Positions 8,012-16,700 of a stretch of 64,000 nt of DNA are shown here, in pieces; the stretch's first letter is position 1; every line of letters starts with the position of its first letter. Source of the DNA: Burkholderiales bacterium. Its GTDB lineage: Bacteria; Pseudomonadota; Gammaproteobacteria; Burkholderiales; Burkholderiaceae_C. A model generated the notes under the pieces. That model did not search any database, was not told where the DNA came from, and saw only the letters and a list, made by a program, of their open reading frames with translations. The position numbers and the translations under genes are program-made. Location of the stretch: the NCBI GenBank assembly GCA_025350145.1, contig JANXYH010000003.1:1-64000 (forward strand). Direction: 5' to 3'.

Positions 8012-8907
8012 GCGACGCTGCGGCCGGCGGTCGCGGTGGCCCGCGGGTCGGCGACCGCAGCGCCATGCTGCTGCTGTGCCTGCCGCCAGCGCTGCTGCTG
8101 TTCACCCTGTTCGTCGCCCTGCCGATGGGCGAGGCCGCCTGGTACAGCTTCTTCCGCTGGAACGGCTTCGGCCAGCCCAGCGAGTGGATCGGCCTGCGCA
8201 ACTTCGAGCGGGTGCTGGCCAACCCGGCGTTCCACACCGCGCTGCTCAACAACGGCCTGATCATCCTCGTCTCGCTGCTGGTGCAACTGCCGCTGGCGCT
8301 GGGCCTGGCGGTGCTGCTGGCCGACCGGCTGCGTGGCACCCAGGGCTTCAGGTTGATCTTCTTTTTGCCCTACATCCTGGCCGAGATCGCCGCCGGGCTG
8401 ATCTGGCGCTTTGTCTATGATGGCGACTACGGCCTGCTGGCGCGAATCTTCGGCGCTTTCGGCGCGACCGCGCCGCAGTTGCTGGCCGAGCCCGAGCTGG
8501 CGATGTACGCGATCCTGGTGGTGATCGTCTGGAAGTACTTCGGCTTCCACATGGTGCTCTACATCGCCGGCCTGCAGCAGATTGACCGCCACCTCTACGA
8601 GGCGGCACGGATCGACGGCGCCGGTGCCTGGCAGCTTTTCCGCCTGGTGACCGTGCCGCTGCTGGCGCCGACGATCCGGCTGTCGGTGTTCTTCGCCATC
8701 CTCGGCTCGCTGCAGCTCTTCGACCTGATCATGCCGCTGACCAAGGGCGGGCCCTCGGACAGCACCCAGACCATGGTCAGCTTCCTCTACAACTACGGCG
8801 TGACGCGGATGCAGATCGGCTTCGGCAGCGCGGTCGGGGTGGTGTTGTTCGTGCTCTGCGTCGGCTTTGCCTTCGGCTACAAGCGCTTGCTGATGAAGCA
8901 GGATTGA
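8008..8907 (+). CDS. ABC sugar transporter permease 1
   Basis: Inner-membrane permease of the MalF/UgpA type (about 299 residues, six predicted membrane segments). It contains the EAA-loop region EAARIDGAGAWQLFRLVTVPLLAPT, the cytoplasmic contact site for the ATPase. The likely start is TTG at 8008, which overlaps the stop of the binding-protein gene as TTGA; an ATG at 8064 would remove the short cytoplasmic N-terminus and begin inside the first membrane segment. Confidence 0.88.
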   Translation: MSDAAAGGRGGPRVGDRSAMLLLCLPPALLLFTLFVALPMGEAAWYSFFRWNGFGQPSEWIGLRNFERVLANPAFHTALLNNGLIILVSLLVQLPLALGLAVLLADRLRGTQGFRLIFFLPYILAEIAAGLIWRFVYDGDYGLLARIFGAFGATAPQLLAEPELAMYAILVVIVWKYFGFHMVLYIAGLQQIDRHLYEAARIDGAGAWQLFRLVTVPLLAPTIRLSVFFAILGSLQLFDLIMPLTKGGPSDSTQTMVSFLYNYGVTRMQIGFGSAVGVVLFVLCVGFAFGYKRLLMKQD

Positions 8908-8913
8908 GACGCC

Positions 8914-9765
8914 ATGGACGACAGCCTGCCCTCGGCCACCCGCACCGTGCTCATCCACCCGCTGCTGCGCCTGGCGATCCTGCTGGTCGTCGCCAGTGCC
9001 GTGCTGCTGCCCTTGCTGGCGGCGCTGCTGGGCGGCTTCAAGACCCTGGGCGAGTTGCGCGTCAACCCCTTCGGCCTGCCTACCGAATGGCAGTGGCAGA
9101 ACTATTGGGGCCTGCTCAGCGGCCGGCGCTACTGGCAACTGATGGGCAACTCGCTGCTGATCTCGCTGCTGACCGTGGCCCTGACCCTGATCGTCTCGGC
9201 GATGGCGGCCTTCGTTTTCGCCCATGTCCGCTTCTTCGGCCGCGACTTCTTGTTCAACTACCTGCTGCTCGGGCTGATGTTCCCGGCGGCCACCGCGATC
9301 CTGCCGCTGTTCATCAAGATCCGCGACCTCGGCCTGCTCGACAGCCATTGGGGCGTGGTGCTGCCGCAGGTGGCCTTCGGTCTGGCGGCGGCGATCGTGT
9401 TGATCCGCAACTATTTCATGGGCCTGCCGGTGGACCTGTTCGAGGCCGCCCTGGTCGACGGCTGCGGCTACTTCAGGTTCTTCGGCCTGATCGTGCTGCC
9501 GCTGTCCAGGCCGATCCTGGCGACGGTGGCGGTGATCAGCTTTGCCCACAGTTGGAACGCCTACCTGCTGCCGCTGGTGGTGCTCAACCGCGACGCGATG
9601 TACCCCTGGCCGCTGGGCATCATGGCCTTCCAGGGTGAATACTCGACCGACTGGCACCTGGTGCTGGCCTTCATCACCCTGACCATCCTGCCGATGGTGC
9701 TGATGTTCCTCGCCGCCCAGCGGCACATCGTCGCCGGCCTGACCGCCGGCGCTGTCAAAGGCTGA
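8914..9765 (+). CDS. ABC sugar transporter permease 2
   Basis: Second inner-membrane permease, MalG/UgpE type, 283 residues. The EAA motif region reads FEAALVDGCGYFRFFGLIVLPLS. It begins 6 nt after the first permease gene, so the two are co-transcribed and should form a heterodimer. No ATP-binding subunit follows: the next genes are an oxidoreductase and a ThuA-like protein, so an ATPase encoded elsewhere (MsmK/UgpC-like, often shared between systems) must power the importer. Confidence 0.9.
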   Translation: MDDSLPSATRTVLIHPLLRLAILLVVASAVLLPLLAALLGGFKTLGELRVNPFGLPTEWQWQNYWGLLSGRRYWQLMGNSLLISLLTVALTLIVSAMAAFVFAHVRFFGRDFLFNYLLLGLMFPAATAILPLFIKIRDLGLLDSHWGVVLPQVAFGLAAAIVLIRNYFMGLPVDLFEAALVDGCGYFRFFGLIVLPLSRPILATVAVISFAHSWNAYLLPLVVLNRDAMYPWPLGIMAFQGEYSTDWHLVLAFITLTILPMVLMFLAAQRHIVAGLTAGAVKG

Positions 9766-9784
9766 AATCCACGCGCCCCCCACC

Positions 9785-10885
9785 ATGACCACAACCCACC
9801 CGTCCCAGGCCGTCGGCATCGGCATCATCGGCTGCGGCAACATCAGCGGCGCCTACCTCAAGGCCGCCGCTGGCTTCCCCCAGCTCGACATCCGCGGCCT
9901 GGCCGACATCCGGCCCGAGGCGGCGCAGGCGGTGGCCGCCAGCCACGGCCTGCAGGCGCGCAGCATCGAGGCGCTGCTGCGCGACGACCGCATCGAGATC
10001 ATCGTCAACCTGACGATCCCCGCCGCCCATGTGGCGGTCGGCCTGCAGGCGCTGTCGGCGGGCAAGCATGTGCATTCGGAAAAACCGCTGGGCCTGAGCG
10101 TGGCCGAGGCCGCGCCGCTGCTGGAATTGGCCGAGGCCCGGGGCCTGCGCGTCGGCTGTGCGCCCGACACCTTCCTCGGCGGCGGCCAGCAGACCTGCCG
10201 GGCGCTGGTCGACGCCGGCCAGATCGGCCAGCCGCTGGCCGGCACGGCCTTCTTCATGTGCCCCGGCCATGAGCGCTGGCACCCCAATCCGGCCTTCTAC
10301 TACGCCCTGGGCGGCGGCCCCATGCTCGATATGGGCCCCTACTACCTCACCGCCCTGGTCAACCTGATCGGGCCGGTGGCGCGGGTGGCCGGCATGGCCT
10401 CAAGGGTGCGGGCCACGCGCACCATCAGCAGCCAGCCGCTGGCCGGCACGGTGGTACCGGTGGAAGTGGCGACGCATGTCGCCGGCACGCTGGAATTTGC
10501 CTGTGGCGCGGTCGTCAACATCGCCACCAGCTTCGACACGCCCAAGCACCGCCATTGGCCGATCGAGCTGTACGGCAGCCAGGCCAGCCTGGCCGTGCCC
10601 GACCCGAATATTTTTGGCGGCCCGGTCGAGATCGCCGAGGCCGGGCAGGACTGGCAGGCCGTGCCGCTGAGCCACGCCTATGGCGACGCCAACCACCGCA
10701 GCCTGGGCGTGGCCGACCTGGCGCAGGCACTGCGCAGCGGCCGACCGCACCGCGCCTCGGGGGCGCTGGCGATGCATGTGCTGGAGGTGATGGAAGCCTT
10801 CCAGCGCTCGTCCAACAGCGGCCAACACATCAGCATCCACAGCCGGCCCGAGCGGCCGGCGGCGATGCCGGCCAACGGTCTGTGA
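9785..10885 (+). CDS. Gfo/Idh/MocA-family oxidoreductase
   Basis: NAD(P)-dependent oxidoreductase of 366 residues. The Rossmann fold starts with GIGIIGCGNISGAYL (Gly-rich nucleotide loop near residues 13-20), and the EKPLGLS motif (about residue 100) provides the conserved Lys of the family. Members oxidise sugars, inositols or sugar acids. It follows the transporter permeases by 19 nt and precedes thuA, a common arrangement in sugar and polyol utilisation loci. The exact substrate cannot be read from the sequence. Confidence 0.88.
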   Translation: MTTTHPSQAVGIGIIGCGNISGAYLKAAAGFPQLDIRGLADIRPEAAQAVAASHGLQARSIEALLRDDRIEIIVNLTIPAAHVAVGLQALSAGKHVHSEKPLGLSVAEAAPLLELAEARGLRVGCAPDTFLGGGQQTCRALVDAGQIGQPLAGTAFFMCPGHERWHPNPAFYYALGGGPMLDMGPYYLTALVNLIGPVARVAGMASRVRATRTISSQPLAGTVVPVEVATHVAGTLEFACGAVVNIATSFDTPKHRHWPIELYGSQASLAVPDPNIFGGPVEIAEAGQDWQAVPLSHAYGDANHRSLGVADLAQALRSGRPHRASGALAMHVLEVMEAFQRSSNSGQHISIHSRPERPAAMPANGL

Positions 10886-10898
10886 AACGGAGCACACC

Positions 10899-11540
10899 AT
10901 GAAAACCGCCATGATCGTTTGGGGTGGCTGGCCCGGCCACCAGCCCGAAGCCTGCGCCGGCATTTGTGCCGGGATGCTGCGCCGCCACGGCTTCGAGGTG
11001 CGCATCGCCACCACCACCCGGGCCTTCGCCGACCCGGCGATCCACGCCCTGGATCTGATCGTGCCGATCTACACCATGTCCAAGATCGAGAAGGACGAGT
11101 GCGCCAACCTGGACGCAGCGGTGCGGCAGGGTGTCGGCCTGGCGGGCTTCCACGGCGGCATGTGCGACGCCTTTCGTGACAGCGTCGATTACCAGTTCAT
11201 GACCGGCGGGCAGTGGGTCGCGCACCCCGGCGGCATCATCGACTTCCGCGTCAACATCGGCCGCCCGGACGACCCGGTGATGGCCGGCCTGGCCGATTTC
11301 GACATGCGCTCGGAGCAGTACTACATGCATGTCGATCCGGCCAACCAGGTGCTGGCCACCACCACCTTCAGCGGCGAGCACGCGCCCTGGACCGAGGGCG
11401 TGGTGATGCCGGTGGTGTGGAAGCGCCGCCACGGCCAGGGCCGGGTGTTCTACAGCGCGCTGGGCCATGTCGCGGCCGAGTTCGAGGTGCCCGAGATGGC
11501 GACGCTGTTCGAGCGCGGCATGCTCTGGGCGGCGCGCTGA
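10899..11540 (+). CDS. ThuA-like (trehalose utilisation) domain protein
   Basis: A 213-residue protein of the ThuA family, which has a class I glutamine-amidotransferase-like fold and often accompanies Gfo/Idh/MocA dehydrogenases. Typical segments are MIVWGGWPGHQPEACAG at the N-terminus, GFHGGMCDAFRD in the middle and HGQGRVFYSALGH near the end. A GGAG motif lies 7 nt before the ATG and the gene begins 13 nt after the oxidoreductase. ThuA/ThuB pairs take part in 3-keto-sugar metabolism in rhizobia; a similar role here is inference. It is the last gene of the rightward operon and converges on gckA. Confidence 0.85.
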   Translation: MKTAMIVWGGWPGHQPEACAGICAGMLRRHGFEVRIATTTRAFADPAIHALDLIVPIYTMSKIEKDECANLDAAVRQGVGLAGFHGGMCDAFRDSVDYQFMTGGQWVAHPGGIIDFRVNIGRPDDPVMAGLADFDMRSEQYYMHVDPANQVLATTTFSGEHAPWTEGVVMPVVWKRRHGQGRVFYSALGHVAAEFEVPEMATLFERGMLWAAR

Positions 11541-11577
11541 CGGCGCCGCAGCGGCGCAGCGGCGCGCTTAGCCGCGC

Positions 11578-11622
11578 TCGATCAAGATCGCCATGAATCA
11601 GGCCCGGTCGATCAAGATCGCC
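11578..11622. repeat. 30-bp tandem duplication at the 3' end of gckA
   Basis: The 15-mer TCGATCAAGATCGCC occurs at 11578-11592 and again at 11608-11622, offset by 30 nt. On the minus strand the first-read copy encodes the C-terminal AILIDRA of glycerate kinase. The second copy lies just after the stop and would read FMAILIERG in the same frame before its own TAA. The offset is a multiple of three, so it looks like an in-frame end duplication. Confidence 0.7.
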
Positions 11623-12920
11623 CGGAAGTCGTTGACGTTGGTCAGCGTCGGCCCGGTGACTACCGAGTCACCCAAGGCGCCGAAGAAGCCATGGCCGTCG
11701 TTGTTGCCCAGACTGTCGGGCGGCGACAGGCCCAGCGCCCAGGCCCGGGCCAGACTGTCCGGGGCCAGCAGCGCGCCGGCAACCTCCTCCTGGCCGTCGA
11801 CGCCGTCGGTGTCGCCCATCAGCGCGTGCACGCCGGCCTGGCCGGCCAGGGCGACGGCCAGCGACAGCAGGCATTCGACATTGCGCCCGCCCCGGCCCTG
11901 GCCGCGCACCGTGACCGTGGTCTCGCCGCCCGAGAGCAGCACGCAGGGCCGCTGCAGTGGCTGGCCATGCTTGACGACCTGCAGCGCGATCCCGGCCAGC
12001 ACCTTGCCGACATCGCGGGCCTCGCCCTCGATCGCGTCGCCGAGGATCGCCACCGCGTAGCCCGCCTGCCGCGCCAGTTGCGCCGCCGCCTCCAGCGCCA
12101 GTTGTGGTGCGGCGACGATCCGCGCCTCGGCCCGGGCCAGCCGCGGGTCACCCGGTTTGACCGATTCGCCAGCGCCGGATTCAAGCACCGCCCGCACCGC
12201 CGCCGGCACATCGACCTGGTAGCGCCGCAGGATCGCCAGCGCGTCGGCGCAGGTGGTCGGGTCGGCCACGGTCGGGCCCGAGGCGATGTCCATGGGCTGA
12301 TCGCCCGGCACGTCCGAGATCAGCAGCGTCAACACCCGCGCCGGATGGCAGGCCGCAGCCAGGCGCCCGCCCTTGATGGCAGAGAGGTGGCGGCGCACCA
12401 CGTTCATCTCGGAGATGGTTGCGCCGCAGGCCAGCAGCGCCCGGTTCAGCGCCTGCTTGTCGGCCAGACCCAAGCCCGGCGCCGGCATCGGCAGCAGCGC
12501 CGAGCCGCCGCCCGAGATCAGGCAAAGCACGGTGTCGTCGGCGCAGAGGCCCTGCACCAGGCCCAGCATGCGCTGCGCCGCCACCATCCCGGCGGCGTCG
12601 GGCACCGGGTGCGCGGCCTCGACGATCTCGATCCGCCGGCAGGCCACGGCATAGCCGTAGCGCGTCACCACCAGGCCGCTCAATGGCCCCTGCCAGTGGT
12701 CCTCGACCGCCCTGGCCATGGCCGCACTGGCCTTGCCGGCGCCGATCACGATCAAGCGGCCACTGCCCAGGCTGGCCAGATCGGGCAAATGCGGCGGGAT
12801 GCACAGCGCCGGCTGGGCCGAGGCGATGGCGGCGTCGAACATCTGGCGCAGCAGCGCTCTGGGCGAGGTTGGCGACGCCTGCGGTTGGGCGGGCTGACCG
12901 CCAGAAGATTCCGCAGTCAC
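11598..12920 (-). CDS. gckA: Glycerate 2-kinase (MOFRL family)
   Basis: Glycerate 2-kinase (hydroxypyruvate reductase TtuD/GckA family, DUF4147 plus MOFRL domain), 440 residues, phosphorylating D-glycerate to 2-phosphoglycerate. Visible motifs are GAGKASAAMA near residue 57, SGGGSALLP, NVVRRHLSAIKGGRLA and, in the MOFRL domain, LSGGETTVTVRGQGRGGRN and GDTDGVDG. GTG at 12920 overlaps the stop of the inositol oxygenase homologue as GTGA, so the two are coupled. Glycerate arises from tartronate semialdehyde in glucarate/glucuronate breakdown, so the pairing makes pathway sense. The 3' end carries a 30-bp duplication. Confidence 0.9.
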   Translation of the reverse strand: MTAESSGGQPAQPQASPTSPRALLRQMFDAAIASAQPALCIPPHLPDLASLGSGRLIVIGAGKASAAMARAVEDHWQGPLSGLVVTRYGYAVACRRIEIVEAAHPVPDAAGMVAAQRMLGLVQGLCADDTVLCLISGGGSALLPMPAPGLGLADKQALNRALLACGATISEMNVVRRHLSAIKGGRLAAACHPARVLTLLISDVPGDQPMDIASGPTVADPTTCADALAILRRYQVDVPAAVRAVLESGAGESVKPGDPRLARAEARIVAAPQLALEAAAQLARQAGYAVAILGDAIEGEARDVGKVLAGIALQVVKHGQPLQRPCVLLSGGETTVTVRGQGRGGRNVECLLSLAVALAGQAGVHALMGDTDGVDGQEEVAGALLAPDSLARAWALGLSPPDSLGNNDGHGFFGALGDSVVTGPTLTNVNDFRAILIDRA

Positions 12921-13711
12921 AGCGCGAGGCTCGCCGGCAGGTATTTGGCGAGCAAATCCTCGTAATACGGCTTGAGCGCTGCCAAACTCGGCGGATCAGG
13001 GTTCTTGGAATACAAATCGTAGGGGTTGAAGCGCTGCACCCAGGGCAGGTGCGCGGCATCCCTGGCATCGGTCAAATGGCGGTACTCGCCCTCGCGGTGC
13101 CAGGCATAAAAAGAATGGTAGCGGATCATGTACAAGGCGGGTTCTGGCAAATACCCCTTGAGCAACTGGTAAAGATATTCATCGTGGCCCCAGGACATTT
13201 GCACCGCGGCCAGCCCGCAGCCGGCCGTGTAGACGCCCAATTCGGTGTTGTAGCGCGGGTCGCTGCTGTCCGGGTTGGCGGCGAAGAATTCCGGATAAAC
13301 GATCTTCGGCGAATGGCCGCAGCCGACCGGGAAGGTGTCACCGACCACCGCCCATTGGGGCAGGCCGAACAGGCACAGCACCTTGCCCAGGTCGTGGATG
13401 AAGCCGGTCAACACAAACCAATCCGGGTGGCCGTCTGCGCGGATCGCCTCGGCGGTTTGCAGCAAATGCATGATCTGCGGCAACTCGATGTCCGGGTCGG
13501 ATTCATCGACGAGCGTGTTCAGATAATCCAGGGCGGCCCAGGGCGTCATTTGCCGGGTATTGAACTGCAACCACTTGACACGCTGCGCGGCAACGAACGC
13601 CACAGTCTGCTCGCGGTGGTTGTTGCGGTAAAACTCGCGGACCCGCTCGATGCCCGGCTTGGCATAGTCGCGGTAGGCGGCGCGGGCGGGTTCGGTGGCT
13701 AGCGTGGACAT
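12917..13711 (-). CDS. myo-Inositol oxygenase homologue
   Basis: A 264-residue homologue of the eukaryote-like di-iron enzyme myo-inositol oxygenase, which opens the inositol ring with O2 to give D-glucuronate. All six iron ligands of the mouse enzyme have counterparts: His82 (HLLQTAEAIR), His106 and Asp107 (FIHDLGK), His176 (SWGHDEYLYQ), His199 (RYHSFYAWH) and Asp232 (FNPYDLYSK). The length is close to the animal enzyme. It leads a two-gene operon with glycerate 2-kinase. Most bacteria degrade inositol through the Iol dehydrogenase route, so this enzyme is unusual here. Product and substrate are inferred from conserved residues. Confidence 0.9.
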   Translation of the reverse strand: MSTLATEPARAAYRDYAKPGIERVREFYRNNHREQTVAFVAAQRVKWLQFNTRQMTPWAALDYLNTLVDESDPDIELPQIMHLLQTAEAIRADGHPDWFVLTGFIHDLGKVLCLFGLPQWAVVGDTFPVGCGHSPKIVYPEFFAANPDSSDPRYNTELGVYTAGCGLAAVQMSWGHDEYLYQLLKGYLPEPALYMIRYHSFYAWHREGEYRHLTDARDAAHLPWVQRFNPYDLYSKNPDPPSLAALKPYYEDLLAKYLPASLAL

Positions 13712-13771
13712 GGTGATGGGTCCTTCGGGCGGGGCGGTCAGTTTAGGCGCTGCCTGGCGCGGGCCCTGCTC

Positions 13772-16700
13772 TCAACCCAGGCTCATCAAGCTGGCATTGC
13801 CACCGGCGGCGGCGGTGTTCAGGCTGATCGCGCGCTCGACAACCAGGCGTTCCAGGGCGATGCCGGTCTGGCCCGGCGGGCAGGTGTCCATGGCGTTGGT
13901 GGCGCTGATGGCGATGATCGGGCCGTCTCGGTCGGCCAGGGCGATGCCGGTCTGGCGCAGCGACTCGGCCTGGCCATGGTGCAGCACGGCGTCGAAGGCG
14001 ACCGCCGGGCTGCGCCAGTCGTCGACCAGGCGGATGCGCTGGCGCAGCCCGGCCGGCAGGCTCTCGACCAGCGCCCGGGCCTGGGCCGGCCAGACCGCCT
14101 GGCTGCCGACCGCCAGCACCGCGGCCAACTGCAGCAGACGCTGCGCGTCGGGTTCATCGTCTTCGGCCAGGCACAGCACCGCCTGGCGCGGCAGCAGGCG
14201 GTAGAGGTTGGCCTCGCCGGTCGGGCCGGCCAGCCAGCGCGCGGCGCCGCTGGGCGAGTCCGCGAGCAGGGCCGGGCAACGCGCCGCCAGCGCCGGGTGG
14301 CCATGGGCGGCGGCCCATTCGGCCAGGCTGGCCAGGTCGGCGGCCGCTTGTGCCGCCAGCCCAGTGTCCGGCGTCAGCCCGCGCGGCGCCGCTGGGGCGT
14401 CGGCCGAGCCGCAGGCCGCCACGGCCCGCGCGGCGGCAGCGTCGGGCCGGCGCGCCAGCAGCCGCAGCAGGTACAGCGGCCCGCCTGCCTTGGGGCCGGT
14501 GCCGGACAGGCCCTCGCCGCCGAAGGGCTGCACCCCGACCACCGCGCCGACCATGTGGCGGTTGACATAGACATTGCCGACCCGCGCCTGGCCAGCGACC
14601 TGGGCGATGGTTTCGTCGATCCGGGTGTGCAGGCCCAGCGTCAGGCCGTAGCCGCTGGCGTGGATGTCGTCGAGCAGCCTTGCCAGGCCCTCGCGCGGGA
14701 AGCGCAGCACATGCAGGACCGGGCCGAAGACCTCGCGGCGCAGTTCGGACAGGTGCTCGATCTCGATCAGGGTCGGGGCGACGAAGCTGCCGTGGGCGAT
14801 GGCCTGGGCCATGTCCTGGGAGTCACGCACCCGCGGCTGGGTCACGCGCCGGCCCTGGCCGCGCAGCGCCGCGATGTGTGCCTGGATGGCAGCGGCGGCG
14901 GGGTGGTCGATCAGCGGGCCGATGTCCACCGCCAAGCTGGCGGGGTTGCCCAACTGCAACTCGGCGAGCGCGCCATGCAGCATTGCCAGCACCCGGTCGG
15001 CGCCATCTTCTTGCAGGCACAGCACGCGCAGGGCCGAGCAGCGTTGGCCGGCGCTGTCGAAGGCCGAGGCCAGCACGTCCTGCACCACCTGCTCGGCCAG
15101 CGCCGAGGAGTCGACCAGCATCACGTTCTGCCCGCCGGTCTCGGCCACCAGCGTGAGCGGCCGGCCATCGTCGGCCAGGCGCTGGCTGAGCTGGCGCTGG
15201 ATCAGCCGCGCGACCTCGGTCGAGCCGGTGAACAGCACGCCCTGCACGCGCGGCTCGGCAACCAGCGCCGCGCCCAGGGTCTGGCCCGGCCCGGGCAGCA
15301 GTTGCAGCGCCGCGCGCGGCACCCCGGCGGCCCACAGCGCCTGGACCGCCTGGGCGGCAATCAGCGGCGTCTGCTCGGCCGGTTTGGCCAGCACCCGGTT
15401 GCCGGCGGCCAGCGCCGCCGCGACCTGGCCGGTGAAGATCGCCAGCGGGAAGTTCCACGGGCTGATGCACAGCACGGTGCCCAGGGGAACATGGCTGGCG
15501 TTGGCGAAATCGGCGCGCACCTGGGCGGCGTAGTAGCGCAGGAAGTCGACCGCCTCGCGGACCTCGCCGACCGCGTTGGCGCAGGTCTTGCCAGCCTCGC
15601 GCACCAGCAGGGCGCACAGCGCCAGGGTGTCGGCCTCGAGGGCGTCGGCGGCGCGCTCCAGCACGCTGGCGCGGTCGGCCGGCGCGGTCGCGGACCAGGC
15701 CGAGCCGTCTGCGGCCAGGGCCAGCGGCAGGTCGTCCAGGCCGGCCTCGTGGACCCAGCCGACCCGCTCCCGCGCGTCGGCCGGGTTGCACACCGGCCGG
15801 GCCGGCGCCAGCGGGCGCTCGCCGGCCAGCATCGGCCGGGCGACCCATTCCTGCGCGGCGCTGGCACGCAGGGCGCGCTCCCACTCGGCCAGTTGGCCGT
15901 CGCTGGCCAGGTCCAGGCCGCGCGCGTTGCGCCGGGCCCGGCCGTACAGCGCCTGCGGCAGGGCGATCGCCGGGTGCGGCGCGCCGACCTGGCCCACCGA
16001 CTGGCCGAGTGCCCACACCGCCGCGACCGGGTCCTGCACCAGCTCGGCCAGGGCGATGTCTGGGTTGGCGATGCGGTTGACGAAGGAGGAATTGGCACCG
16101 TTCTCGAGCAGCCTGCGGACCAAGTAGGCCAGCAGCGTCTCATGGCTGCCGACCGGCGCATAGACCCGGCAGGGCCGGCCCAAACGCCCCTGCGCCGCCG
16201 CGCCCACCACCTGCTCGTACAGCGGCTCGCCCATGCCGTGCAGGCATTGGAATTCGTACTGCCCGGCGTAGAAGTTCTGGCCCGCCAGGTGCACCACCGC
16301 CGCCACGGTCTGGGCGTTGTGGGTGGCGAACTGCGGGTAGACCGCATCGGGCGCGGCCAGCAGTTTGCGGGCGCAGGCCAGGTAGGCCACGTCGGTGTGC
16401 AGCTTGCGGGTGTAGACCGGGTAGCCGTCCAGGCCGTCCTGCTGGGCGCGCTTGATCTCGCTGTCCCAATAGGCACCCTTGACCAGGCGCAGCATCAGCC
16501 GGCGGCCGCTGCGCCGCGCCAGGGCGATGGCGAAAGCTACCGCCGCCGGGCAGCGCTTTTGGTAGGCCTGGAGGACGAAGCCGATGCCGTTCCAGCCGGC
16601 CAACCCGGGCTCGCCGCAGAGCCGCTCCAGCAGGCGCAGCGACAGCGCCAGCCGCTCGGACTCCTCGGCGTCAATGTGGATGCCGATGTCGAACCGCCGG

